Program-made: the position numbers and the translations under genes
DNA from: an uncultured Anaerolineae bacterium
Lineage (GTDB): Bacteria > Chloroflexota > Anaerolineae > Aggregatilineales > Phototrophicaceae
Assembly (NCBI GenBank): GCA_937944445.1
Contig: CALDYP010000012.1
Coordinates: 1 to 64,000 of the forward strand
DNA: 64,000 nt
Reading direction: 5' to 3'
The notes under the pieces: model-generated
What the model was told of the DNA's origin: nothing
Seen by the model: the letters and a program-made list of their open reading frames with translations, nothing else
The model's database searches: none
In this document: positions 44,191-52,408 of the stretch, one piece after another
Layout: every line of letters begins with the position of its first letter
How positions within the stretch are numbered: the stretch's first letter is position 1

Positions 44191-44196
44191 ATTATA
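44191..44196 (-). promoter_or_regulatory. Consensus -10 box giving a leaderless transcript
   Basis: TATAAT on the minus strand ends 6 bases before the ATG at 44184. With start-site selection about 7 bases downstream of the -10 box, the first transcribed base would be the A of the ATG. Confidence 0.55.
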
Positions 44197-44304
44197 GCAC
44201 GGCAGCAGACGTTGGGCGCGTCGAACCTCTGCAGGCCGCAGGTCGCGTCCCTGCTTACTACAAGTTACAATGATGAGCAGTGTCCAACTTCACGACGGAG
44301 CGCC

Positions 44305-46350
44305 ATGCCCGCTGACGTTTTACCCGGCAAGCACTACCCCCTCGGCCCAACGGTGCACCCAGACGGGGTCAACTTCTGCGTGTTCAGCAAAAACTGCGCG
44401 CGCGTGGAGCTGCTGTTCTTCGACGACGTGGACGACTACCGCCCCAGCCGCGTGATCGAGCTTGACCCGGTGCTCAACCGTACCTTCTACTATTGGCATG
44501 TCTTCGTGCGCGGTGTGGGGCACGGGCAGATCTACGCCTACCGCGTCTATGGGCGCTATGAGCCAGAGAACGGCCTGCGCTTCGACGGCAGCAAGGTGCT
44601 GCTCGACCCCTACGCGCGGGCGGTGATGATGGGGAAGCACTACGACCGCAGCATGGGGCAGCGCTACGGCGTGGCCAACGTGCGCGAGTCGATGAAGTGC
44701 ATCGTCGTGGACACGAGCACCTACGACTGGGAGGAAGACAAGCCGCTCAACTTGCCCTATGCCCACACTGTGATCTACGAGATGCACGTGGGCGGCTTCA
44801 CCAAGCACCCCAACAGCGGCCTGCCGGACGGGCTGCGCGGGACGTATTCAGGCTTGATCGAGAAGGTTCCCTACTTGCAGCAGTTAGGCATTACCACCGT
44901 GGAACTGCTGCCCGTCGCCCAGTTTGACCCCTACGATGCCCCAGCGGGACGCATCAATTACTGGGGCTACGCGCCGGTGAACTTCTTCGCGCCCCACATC
45001 GGCTACAGCACCACCGGCAGCCCGCTGGACGCCATCACCGAGTTCCGCGACATGGTGAAGGCGCTGCACCGCGCCGGCATTGAGGTCGTGCTGGACGTGG
45101 TGTTCAACCACACCGCCGAAGGCAACCACGAAGGCCCCACCCAGTGCTTTCGTGGCTTGGAAAACCGCGCCTACTACATGCTAGAGCCGAACAACCGCGC
45201 CCGCTACGCCAACTACAGCGGCACAGGCAACACGCTCAACGTCGGCAACAGCATCGTCCGCCGTATGATCCTTGACAGCCTGCGCTACTGGGTGAGCGAG
45301 ATGCACGTGGACGGCTTCCGCTTTGACCTCGCCAGCGCCCTCACCCGCGACGAAGCCGGCCGCCCGCTCGCCAGCCCGCCCCTCATCTGGGAGATCGACA
45401 GCGAGCCGATCCTCGCCGGCGCGAAGCTCATCGCCGAAGCGTGGGACGCGGGCGGGCTGTATCAAGTGGGGTCGTTCGTCGGGGATCGCTGGGCGGAGTG
45501 GAACGGCAAATTCCGCGACGACGTGCGGCGCTTCGTCAAAGGTGACGAGAACACTGTGCCCGCGCTGGCCAGCCGCATCGTCGCCAGTCCGGACCTCTAC
45601 CACCCCAGCCGCGACCCGAACCGCAGCATCAACTTCGTGACCGCCCACGACGGCTTCACCCTCAACGACTTGGTGAGCTACAACCACAAGCACAACCTCG
45701 CCAACGGCGAGGACAACCGCGACGGAACCGACGCCAACTACAGTTGGAACTGCGGCGTAGAAGGCCCCACCGATGACCCTGATATCGAAGCGCTGCGCGT
45801 GCGCCAGATCAAGAACTTCTTGACGCTGCTGCTGCTGGCGCAGGGCACGCCGATGCTCGTGATGGGGGACGAAGTGCGCCGCACCCAGCACGGCAACAAC
45901 AACGCCTACTGCCACGACAGCGAGCTAAGCTGGTTCGATTGGTCGGCGGTTGAGCGCGAGCGTGAACTGCTGCGCTTCACCAAGAACTTGATCCGACTCA
46001 AGCGTTCGCGCTATGCCTATGTGATGGACGATTACCTCGTCAACAACGGCAGCATGCGGCTCACATGGCACGGCGTGGCGCTCGATCAACCCGATTGGTC
46101 GTCCCATTCGCGCTCGCTGGCGGTGCTGCTGCAAAGCACGATGGGCAGCGCTTACCTGATGATGAACGCCTTCTGGGAGCCGCTTGCGTTCGAACTGCCC
46201 GCCATGCCGTGGTATCGCCTGATCGACACTGCGCTGGCCAGCCCCAACGACTTCTGCCCGCCTTCAGACGCCCCGCGCCATCGCCAGCCGTTCTACCACG
46301 TAGAGCCGCGCTCGGTCGTGATGCTCGTCAACCAGCGCCGCCAGCGGTGA
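44305..46350 (+). CDS. glgX: Glycogen debranching enzyme (GH13 isoamylase type)
   Basis: The 681-aa enzyme has an N-terminal CBM48 domain (YPLGPTVHPDGVNFCVFSKN, in part) and a GH13 barrel. The four conserved regions are LDVVFNHTAEG, DGFRFDLASAL (nucleophile Asp), LIAEAWD (acid/base Glu) and FVTAHDGFTLND. It hydrolyses alpha-1,6 branches of glycogen or similar glucans in the cytoplasm. ATG at 44305 begins the CBM48 domain with GGAG four bases upstream. It is divergent from the pseudoprotease gene; no other glycogen gene is in the window. Confidence 0.95.
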   Translation: MPADVLPGKHYPLGPTVHPDGVNFCVFSKNCARVELLFFDDVDDYRPSRVIELDPVLNRTFYYWHVFVRGVGHGQIYAYRVYGRYEPENGLRFDGSKVLLDPYARAVMMGKHYDRSMGQRYGVANVRESMKCIVVDTSTYDWEEDKPLNLPYAHTVIYEMHVGGFTKHPNSGLPDGLRGTYSGLIEKVPYLQQLGITTVELLPVAQFDPYDAPAGRINYWGYAPVNFFAPHIGYSTTGSPLDAITEFRDMVKALHRAGIEVVLDVVFNHTAEGNHEGPTQCFRGLENRAYYMLEPNNRARYANYSGTGNTLNVGNSIVRRMILDSLRYWVSEMHVDGFRFDLASALTRDEAGRPLASPPLIWEIDSEPILAGAKLIAEAWDAGGLYQVGSFVGDRWAEWNGKFRDDVRRFVKGDENTVPALASRIVASPDLYHPSRDPNRSINFVTAHDGFTLNDLVSYNHKHNLANGEDNRDGTDANYSWNCGVEGPTDDPDIEALRVRQIKNFLTLLLLAQGTPMLVMGDEVRRTQHGNNNAYCHDSELSWFDWSAVERERELLRFTKNLIRLKRSRYAYVMDDYLVNNGSMRLTWHGVALDQPDWSSHSRSLAVLLQSTMGSAYLMMNAFWEPLAFELPAMPWYRLIDTALASPNDFCPPSDAPRHRQPFYHVEPRSVVMLVNQRRQR

Positions 46351-46372
46351 GATTGCGCCACGCTGGTTAGGG

Positions 46373-46520
46373 CCTCATCCCCCAACCCCCTTCTCCCGGC
46401 GCTGGCTGCAGGCAGGCCCGTTCGAGAAGGGGGCAATTTGCGGTCGCTGGGCAGGCAAAAAAGTCCCCTCTCCACGGGTGGCCGCATGGCAGGTCACTTC
46501 GCGAGGGGATTTAGGGGTGA
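46373..46520. repeat. Two family A repeat copies in tandem, each with an apical insert
   Basis: First copy: CCTCATCCCCCAACCCCCTT to GAGAAGGGGG, with the insert GGCGCTGGCTGCAGGCAGGC at 46399-46418 in its loop. Second copy: CCCCTCTCCACGG to GCGAGGGGATTTAGGGGTGA, with GGTGGCCGCATGGCAGGTCA at 46477-46496 in its loop. The element lies between convergent genes and its right end overlaps the last codons and TAA stop (46511-46513) of the glycosyltransferase gene. Confidence 0.85.
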
Positions 46521-47665
46521 GACTTGTCAGCCGCCGCCACCAGCGCGCGGTAGCCTTCTACGTAGCGCTCAGGCGAGAAGAAATCCAATGCGAAGCGGCG
46601 GGCGGCCCCAGCCAGCGCCTCAACGTGCGGATGCTGATAGGCGCAGCGCAGCGCCTCTGCCAGCGCAGGCACGTCGCCCGGCGGGATGAGCCAGCCCGTT
46701 TCGCCGTCGCGGATCAGCTCCGGGATGCCGCCGACGCGCGTGCCGATGACGGGCGTGCCAGTCAGCATCGCCTCCAGCACCACGCGCGGCAGCCCCTCCG
46801 AGAAGGACGGCAGCGCCGCCACCCGCGCGCGCGCGAAGTAGGCGGCCAGCTCGCGCTGGGGCACTTTGCCGACGAAGCGCACGCGCTCCGCCACGCCCAA
46901 CGCCTGCGCCTGCGCCACGAGCTGCGCCGCGTATTCCGCGTTCTGTGGCTCGCCGACGACGTACAGGGTCGCCTCAGGCGGGGCCGCCTGCGCGAACGCC
47001 TCGATCAGCAGGTGGACGCCTTTGCCCGGGCGCAGCACCCCGGCATACACCACGTCGACGCACTGGGCAGCTGGGCGCGCGCGCGGCACGTCGGCGAAGG
47101 CGCTCACGTCTGACCACGCCATGAAGCGCACGTGCGGCGCATGCGGCGCATAGGCCTTGCATCGTTCCTCCGTCGTCGCAGAGACGGCGCGCGTCGCGTC
47201 GGCATGGCGGAAGGCGTAGCGCGCGGCGGCCATCATCAAGCGCTGCACGAGCGGGCGCAGCGGCACGCGCCGCTGCAAAAAGAGGTCAATCTCAAAGTTG
47301 TTGTGGTTTTCGATCACCAGCCGCACCTTGTCGCCAAAGCGCTGTTTCATCCACGCGCCGACGACAGCTTCAAATGGGCTTTGGGCGATGAGCGTAACGC
47401 GCGCGCGCGGGGTGATGAGGCGGCGCAGCAGGCGTGGCATCTGCGCGTAGTAGAGGGCGTAGCGCAGCGCAGCGCGGCGCGGCGTCGGCAGCAGGTGGAA
47501 GGCCACCTCCTCGACGAAGTGCGCAGGCGTGCCAGCCGCGGCGAACCCCGTCACGAGGATTTCCTGTTCCAGCCCAGCGGCCAGCAGCCGCCACTTGGCG
47601 CGCTGCGTGTCGTCCAACGGCTGGCTGTAACGGGCGCTGCTCAGCCAGATCAGGGCGTGCGTCAA
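46511..47665 (-). CDS. GT4-family glycosyltransferase
   Basis: The 384-aa protein has the GT-B organisation of Glycos_transf_1 enzymes: an acceptor-side N-terminal half, then VVYAGVLRPGKGVHLLIEAF, VGKVPQRELAAYFARA, and the ALPSFSEGLPRVVLEAMLTG block with the two Glu residues of the donor site. The start is TTG at 47665 with AGGAAGG 6 bases ahead, and it overlaps the RNase Z stop codon by four bases. The last residues (SHP) and the stop come from a dispersed repeat. It is the last gene of an eight-gene operon with glycosidases and a GT39-like transferase, so a surface glycan is the likely product. Confidence 0.9.
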   Translation of the reverse strand: MTHALIWLSSARYSQPLDDTQRAKWRLLAAGLEQEILVTGFAAAGTPAHFVEEVAFHLLPTPRRAALRYALYYAQMPRLLRRLITPRARVTLIAQSPFEAVVGAWMKQRFGDKVRLVIENHNNFEIDLFLQRRVPLRPLVQRLMMAAARYAFRHADATRAVSATTEERCKAYAPHAPHVRFMAWSDVSAFADVPRARPAAQCVDVVYAGVLRPGKGVHLLIEAFAQAAPPEATLYVVGEPQNAEYAAQLVAQAQALGVAERVRFVGKVPQRELAAYFARARVAALPSFSEGLPRVVLEAMLTGTPVIGTRVGGIPELIRDGETGWLIPPGDVPALAEALRCAYQHPHVEALAGAARRFALDFFSPERYVEGYRALVAAADKSHP

Positions 47666-48657
47666 TAGATGCCTTCCTCGTCGATCAGGTCGTCTGTTGG
47701 CTCTGTTTGGGGGTCGATCTCGACCTTCTCCAGCGGCACGCTGCGCCCAACGCGGAAGCGATCCAAGTCGCGCACCACGTAGGCGTGCGGGAAGATGCCC
47801 TGCGCCTCGGCGATCATCTGCTTCTCGCCGTAGCGGCGGCTGATGTGGTTCAGCAGCAGCCCCTTCACGCCCATCTCAACGGCCAGCGTGGCGGCCTGCG
47901 CGGCGGTGATGTGGCCGTAGGACGCGGCCAGCTCGGCGTCTTGATGCAGGAAGGTCGCCTCGATCACCAGCGCATCCGCCCCAGCGACGACCTCGCGCAG
48001 GTTGTCCGTGCGGCCGGTGTCGCCGGTAAAGACGAGCTTTGTGCCTTTGATCGTCTCGCCGAGCACGTCGTCCGGGTGCACCTCGCGGCCATCGGCCAGC
48101 GTGATGCGCTCACCGCGCACGAGCCGACTGCGCTCGGGGCCGAAGGGCACACCCAGCGCAGCGGCGCGCTCGGGCAGAAAGGGGCGATGATCGCGCTCTT
48201 GGAACACGTAGCCCAAGCAGCCGCGGCCACGGTGCGTCACCGCAAATGCGCTGATCGTGAAGTGCTTGGCCTCGTAGATCACGCTCGGGCCTTCGACCGC
48301 GTGCAGGTTCAGCGGAATGCCCGACGAGCGGGCCGGCAGCACGACGCTGTAGAGCAGGTTGCGCACGCGCTCAATTGTCTGCGGGCTGCCCCAGATGTGG
48401 ACGTCGGCCATCGTCTCCCAGCGGGTATAAGTCGAGACGATGCCCGCCACGCCGAGGATGTGATCAAGGTGGGGGTGTGTGAGCAGGATGCGGTTCAAGC
48501 GCCGAAAGCCGATCCCCGCGCGCAGGATCTGACGCTGCGTGCCTTCGCCGCAGTCCACGAGGAAGCGTTCCTCGCCTGCCAGCACCGCCGCCGAGGACAG
48601 CCCTCGATGCACCGACGGCGCAGAAGCGGACGTCCCCAAAAAGACAATCTCAAACAC
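47662..48657 (-). CDS. rnz: Ribonuclease Z (tRNA 3' endonuclease)
   Basis: The 331-aa metallo-beta-lactamase-fold enzyme has FLGTSASAPS and LVDCGEGTQRQIL at the N-terminus, then the zinc motif LTHPHLDHILG (HxHxDH). It also has VTHRGRGCLGYVF, LVFTGDTG, the GHITAAQAA block, and NHISRRY near the end. This is the pattern of RNase Z, which removes tRNA 3' trailers. Start is GTG at 48657, two bases after the GT39-like gene. Its placement inside a glycan operon looks like operon membership by position, not by pathway. Confidence 0.94.
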   Translation of the reverse strand: MFEIVFLGTSASAPSVHRGLSSAAVLAGEERFLVDCGEGTQRQILRAGIGFRRLNRILLTHPHLDHILGVAGIVSTYTRWETMADVHIWGSPQTIERVRNLLYSVVLPARSSGIPLNLHAVEGPSVIYEAKHFTISAFAVTHRGRGCLGYVFQERDHRPFLPERAAALGVPFGPERSRLVRGERITLADGREVHPDDVLGETIKGTKLVFTGDTGRTDNLREVVAGADALVIEATFLHQDAELAASYGHITAAQAATLAVEMGVKGLLLNHISRRYGEKQMIAEAQGIFPHAYVVRDLDRFRVGRSVPLEKVEIDPQTEPTDDLIDEEGIY

Positions 48658-48659
48658 GC

Positions 48660-50675
48660 TTACTCACCAATCTCTACTGTGTATAGGATCAAGCGGTCGC
48701 CGCGCCGCTGCTGGGTGGCGTCGAATACCGGCAGCCGCGCCAGCGTCTGCTGCCGATACGCGCCGACGGACACCCAGTATGGGCCGGGCAGCAGCGTCGT
48801 TCGCAGTCGAATCGGCACAAGCTGCACGAACACGTCGCGCTCGCGCAGGTAGCTCACGTCCACGCTGATCATGTCGCGGTTGTCCGCCACGGTCACAAGG
48901 TCGCTCAAGAAGTGGGTGAAGAACTGCAAGTCTGGTGGAATTGCGCCGCTCTCGACGCGCCAATAGTTGACGACAGTGATCTCATCGCCCGGGCTGTAGC
49001 GGCGGTCGCGGTCGGGTTCGTTGCCGAGCCACGTGATGTTGCCGCCGAAGCGGATCGGCGGGTTAACCGGCGGATCAAGCTGGGTCGTCTCGCCGTAGCG
49101 CGCGGCCACCGTCGTGGTGAACATCCCTAGACGATCCGCGAGGATCGAAGCGACGTCCATCTCCAGCACGCGCGCGGGTGGCAGGTCGGCGTCGACGAGC
49201 GGCGTGCCCATCGTCAGCCACTCGCGCAGGTAGGGCGGCGCGGTATCGAGCGCGTCGGGTTCCACCAAGAGCACGCGGAACTGTTCGCCGCCGCGCGGGA
49301 AGATCAAGCCGGTGTTGCAATCGACGAAGCGCACGTTGGCCAGCGGGCGGCGGTTGGTCATGAGGATCAGGCGCTGCGTCGCATTCAGGGTGCGCCCCCC
49401 GCCGGGGCCGCTCACCTGCGGGTAGCAGATCACCGTCGGGATTGCGCCGGTCTGGCGGTCAAGGAAGCGCGCCAACTGGTGCAGGTCAGTCTCATAGGCC
49501 TGACGCACTGACGCTTGCGCTGGCCACACCGTGAGCAAGTCGCGCCCCGTCCAGAACAGGTTGAACCCGCCCAGCGCCACCAGCCCGACCGCCAGCACAG
49601 GGCGCAGCCGCTGCGGGGCGCGCGTCAGCAGCAGGTGCACCGCCGCCCCAAAGCACAGCGCCAGCGGAACCATCCACGCGGCCATGTCTGAGTAGTTGGG
49701 CGCAGCGTCCGCCAGCAGCGCCACCGGCGACATCGCCAAGAGGAACACCCCCACCAGCACGTAGCGCGCGTAGCGGCGGAACCACACAATCGCCGCCACG
49801 CCCCCCACGATGAGCAGCGCCGTAAGCGGGTCAAACAGCGGGCGGCTCGGCAGGTTGTGCGCGGGGTTTTGATCGCCGCTGACCATCAGCGCGGCAAGGC
49901 TGTTGAGCAGGCTGCCGCCGACGTCGTCGAACCCGCCGATCAAATGGCCGCCAGAGTTCAGCCCGGGCCGGTTGATGCTGAAGATCAAGTAAGGCATGGT
50001 CAGGATGATGACGATCAGCACGCTGAAGCCGATGTAGCTCAGGCGCTGACGGTCAAACGGGCGGCTGAGCACGGCATAGACGATGAAGATCATCGCGCCC
50101 AGCGCTGCCAGCAGCCCGACCGGGTGCAGGTAGAACGCCACGCCCAGCGTCGCCCCCAATGTGGCAAAGGCGGTCGTCGTCGCGGTTTCCTCACGGGCGA
50201 CGCGGTAGACGGGCACAGCCCGCGCCAGCGCCAGCATCACCACCACCACCACCAGCGGAACCAGCCCATCGATCGAGATGCTGCGCGCCAGCAGCGTCGG
50301 CCAGAAGCTCAGCGCCAGCAGCGCCATCGCCCCCAGCCCCGCCAGCACGCCGAACAAGCGCACTGCCAGCGTGTATACCAGCGTCAGCGTCACCAACGAC
50401 GCTAGGACGAACGTCCAGCGCAGCGCGAACGGCCCCGCCCCCGTGAAGGCCGTCGTGACGGCCAACGCCGTTGGGCCGAGCATCTCGACGCCGCGCCCGG
50501 GCGCTTCTTCAAACAAGATGGTAATCGTGCCGCGGCGCGCGGTCTCCATCAAGCGGATGGTCTGCTGTTCGCGCGCGGTCAGGCCAGCCGGCAAATCTGC
50601 CACCTGCGCCATGCGCAGCGCCGCCGCCAACAGCAGCAGCAGCAGCGCGATTCCATAACTCACCCGTGATGACAA
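48660..50675 (-). CDS. GT39-like polytopic membrane glycosyltransferase (divergent)
   Basis: The 671-aa protein has about eleven hydrophobic segments in its first 450 residues and a soluble C-terminal domain of about 220 residues. The arrangement, with TAREQQTIRLMETARRG in the first loop and ALRWTFVLASLVTLTLVYTLAVRLFG after it, resembles GT39/ArnT-type transferases, but the usual D-E and HPP residues of loop 1 are not conserved. The C-terminal domain resembles that of the protein at 4194-6317 in length and beta content. It is cotranscribed with RNase Z and a GT4 enzyme. Transferase activity is inferred from fold only. Confidence 0.7.
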   Translation of the reverse strand: MSSRVSYGIALLLLLLAAALRMAQVADLPAGLTAREQQTIRLMETARRGTITILFEEAPGRGVEMLGPTALAVTTAFTGAGPFALRWTFVLASLVTLTLVYTLAVRLFGVLAGLGAMALLALSFWPTLLARSISIDGLVPLVVVVVMLALARAVPVYRVAREETATTTAFATLGATLGVAFYLHPVGLLAALGAMIFIVYAVLSRPFDRQRLSYIGFSVLIVIILTMPYLIFSINRPGLNSGGHLIGGFDDVGGSLLNSLAALMVSGDQNPAHNLPSRPLFDPLTALLIVGGVAAIVWFRRYARYVLVGVFLLAMSPVALLADAAPNYSDMAAWMVPLALCFGAAVHLLLTRAPQRLRPVLAVGLVALGGFNLFWTGRDLLTVWPAQASVRQAYETDLHQLARFLDRQTGAIPTVICYPQVSGPGGGRTLNATQRLILMTNRRPLANVRFVDCNTGLIFPRGGEQFRVLLVEPDALDTAPPYLREWLTMGTPLVDADLPPARVLEMDVASILADRLGMFTTTVAARYGETTQLDPPVNPPIRFGGNITWLGNEPDRDRRYSPGDEITVVNYWRVESGAIPPDLQFFTHFLSDLVTVADNRDMISVDVSYLRERDVFVQLVPIRLRTTLLPGPYWVSVGAYRQQTLARLPVFDATQQRRGDRLILYTVEIGE

Positions 50676-50715
50676 TTACATGTCCTAACACACTGCGGAC
50701 TGAAGCAAGCGCCCA

Positions 50716-51222
50716 TTATAGCGCAGTTGCCGCCGCGCTGCAGGCCAGAACGGCCACACCCAGCGCGGCCAGCAGCCCCGTCAGCCGCACTTCAGCGCGG
50801 CGTAGGCGCTGCCACTCGGCGGGGTCGCCTTTGCTGTGTGCCATCAAGAGGCTGACGCGCTCCAGTGACGGCGCAACGCCGTATTGCAGCGCGACCCCCG
50901 CCGCCATCATCCCCACGATGAGCAGGTGCTTGAGCAGCATGATGCGGCTCCAATCGTTGTCGAACGTCAAAAAGCCGTCGTAGTTGGGGTCAGCCGTCAT
51001 CTGAAGCAGACCCGTCACCCACAGCGCGGCCAAGCACAAGTTGCTGATCGGGTAAAAGCGCTGGCGCAGCCGCGAGAGCACCCGATAGAAGGCGGGCTGC
51101 CCGTCGATGACGCGGCGCACCTCTGGGAACACCAGCAGCGTCGTCACCAGCAGCCCGCCGATGTAGACGACCGTCGCCAAAATGTGGACGAATAGGCTAA
51201 GGGCAAGACTTGACGAGTCCAA
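50716..51222 (-). CDS. CopD-like four-helix membrane protein
   Basis: The 168-aa protein has four hydrophobic segments and the start LSLFVHILATVVYIGGLLVTT, close to the first helix of CopD/PcoD-type domains with its conserved His. LLKHLLIVGMMAAGVALQ is the third helix with another His. A role in copper handling or as a heme-free relative is possible, not proven. The TTG at 51222 is chosen because GGAGG lies 9 bases upstream; this start is inside the end of the preceding glycosidase gene, giving a 26-base overlap. A longer start at 51276 would overlap by 80 bases. Confidence 0.7.
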   Translation of the reverse strand: MDSSSLALSLFVHILATVVYIGGLLVTTLLVFPEVRRVIDGQPAFYRVLSRLRQRFYPISNLCLAALWVTGLLQMTADPNYDGFLTFDNDWSRIMLLKHLLIVGMMAAGVALQYGVAPSLERVSLLMAHSKGDPAEWQRLRRAEVRLTGLLAALGVAVLACSAAATAL

Positions 51223-52402
51223 TGTATTCTTCCTCCGTCGCGTCGGGTTTGCCTTCTGGGACGACGAACTCATCACAGAACTTGGGCATGCGCATCATGG
51301 CCATCAACGCGGGGCTGTGGAAGCGGTCAAACGTGCTGAGCGACCACCAATATTCTTCATTGGATTGATCCCAGCCGGGCTTTTGCAGGTAGATGGCGCT
51401 CACCAAGCCCACCCACGGGCGCCAATGCTGGACGATGTAATCATACGCCCGCAGCATGTAGGCCTCGCGCTGCTGCTCCGTCACGGCGAACCAACTGTAC
51501 TCGGGGTGGATCGGGTCGGTCGTGTAGCCCATCTCGAGGATCGCCATCTGGCGGGCGCTGTCGTTGTAGAGCAGCATGATCTTGCGCAGATCCTCCACGC
51601 GGCGGAAGCTGGCCCAACGCCCGCGCCCGTCGCGCTCGGCGTCGTCAGGGCCGTACTCCGGCGCTGAGAAGCCCGGCGCGTGCACCCCGACGGCGTCCAC
51701 GTGCTGCTGAAAGCCCGCGCGGTACATCGCGTCGAGGAACACGTCATCGGGGACGGCAGTTGCGTCGTGCGTGCCAGTGGGGGCCAACCCCGCCGAGATG
51801 ACGCGCGCTGCCGGGTCAGCGGCGCGGATGGCCGCGCTGCACGCCGCCAGCAGCCGCGTGTAGCCCACAGCGTCCGGCGGTTGATTGCCCCACTCGCGGC
51901 TGAGGTTCGGCTCATTCCACACTTGATAGCCCACGATCCGCCCGCGGTAGCGCGCCGCCAGCGTGCCGCAGTAGGCCGCCCACGCCGCCAGATCGTCGGG
52001 CGGGGTGTCGTGCTTGTCGTCGCTGAAGGCGCTGCCGGGCGCAGCCCACGCGGGCACTTGGCCCAGCCGCGCCACCACGCGGATGTTGCGCCGCTCGGCC
52101 TCGTGCAGGATGCGATCCGCCTGCGTGAAGTCCCATTGGCCGGGCTGTGGCTCTAGATCGCGCCATGCGAAGGTCTGCTTGATCGTGTTGAAGCCCAGCA
52201 TGGTCACCGTGTCCATCTGGTAGCCGAAGTAGCCGGTATCCCACCAGCCGAACACTTGAATGCTGTACGTGAGGGATGGAAAGGCGGGGCTGCGGACGTC
52301 CGCGCCCCGAAACGGGTCAACAGGCCGCAGCGCCCACGCCGCCCCTGCCATCAGCAGCAGGGTCAGCAGCGCGCCGCCGCCCGCTAGGGTACGTCGGGTC
52401 AT
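51197..52402 (-). CDS. Secreted clan GH-A glycosidase-like protein 4 (operon order)
   Basis: The 401-aa product has a signal peptide or membrane anchor (LLTLLLMAGAAWA) and a TIM-barrel glycosidase pattern: LEPQPGQWDFTQADRIL in the strand 2 region, WNEPN with the acid/base Glu at E164, and AILEMGY with the candidate nucleophile E290. Overall it resembles GH5/GH39-type retaining enzymes. It differs from the three upstream relatives in lacking the CxTEFG/FTELGY nucleophile wording and the PT-rich linker. A Tyr/Trp-rich C-terminus (SAIYLQKPGWDQSNEEYWW) is unusual. The substrate is unknown. Confidence 0.82.
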   Translation of the reverse strand: MTRRTLAGGGALLTLLLMAGAAWALRPVDPFRGADVRSPAFPSLTYSIQVFGWWDTGYFGYQMDTVTMLGFNTIKQTFAWRDLEPQPGQWDFTQADRILHEAERRNIRVVARLGQVPAWAAPGSAFSDDKHDTPPDDLAAWAAYCGTLAARYRGRIVGYQVWNEPNLSREWGNQPPDAVGYTRLLAACSAAIRAADPAARVISAGLAPTGTHDATAVPDDVFLDAMYRAGFQQHVDAVGVHAPGFSAPEYGPDDAERDGRGRWASFRRVEDLRKIMLLYNDSARQMAILEMGYTTDPIHPEYSWFAVTEQQREAYMLRAYDYIVQHWRPWVGLVSAIYLQKPGWDQSNEEYWWSLSTFDRFHSPALMAMMRMPKFCDEFVVPEGKPDATEEEYIGLVKSCP

Positions 52403-52408
52403 CAGTGG

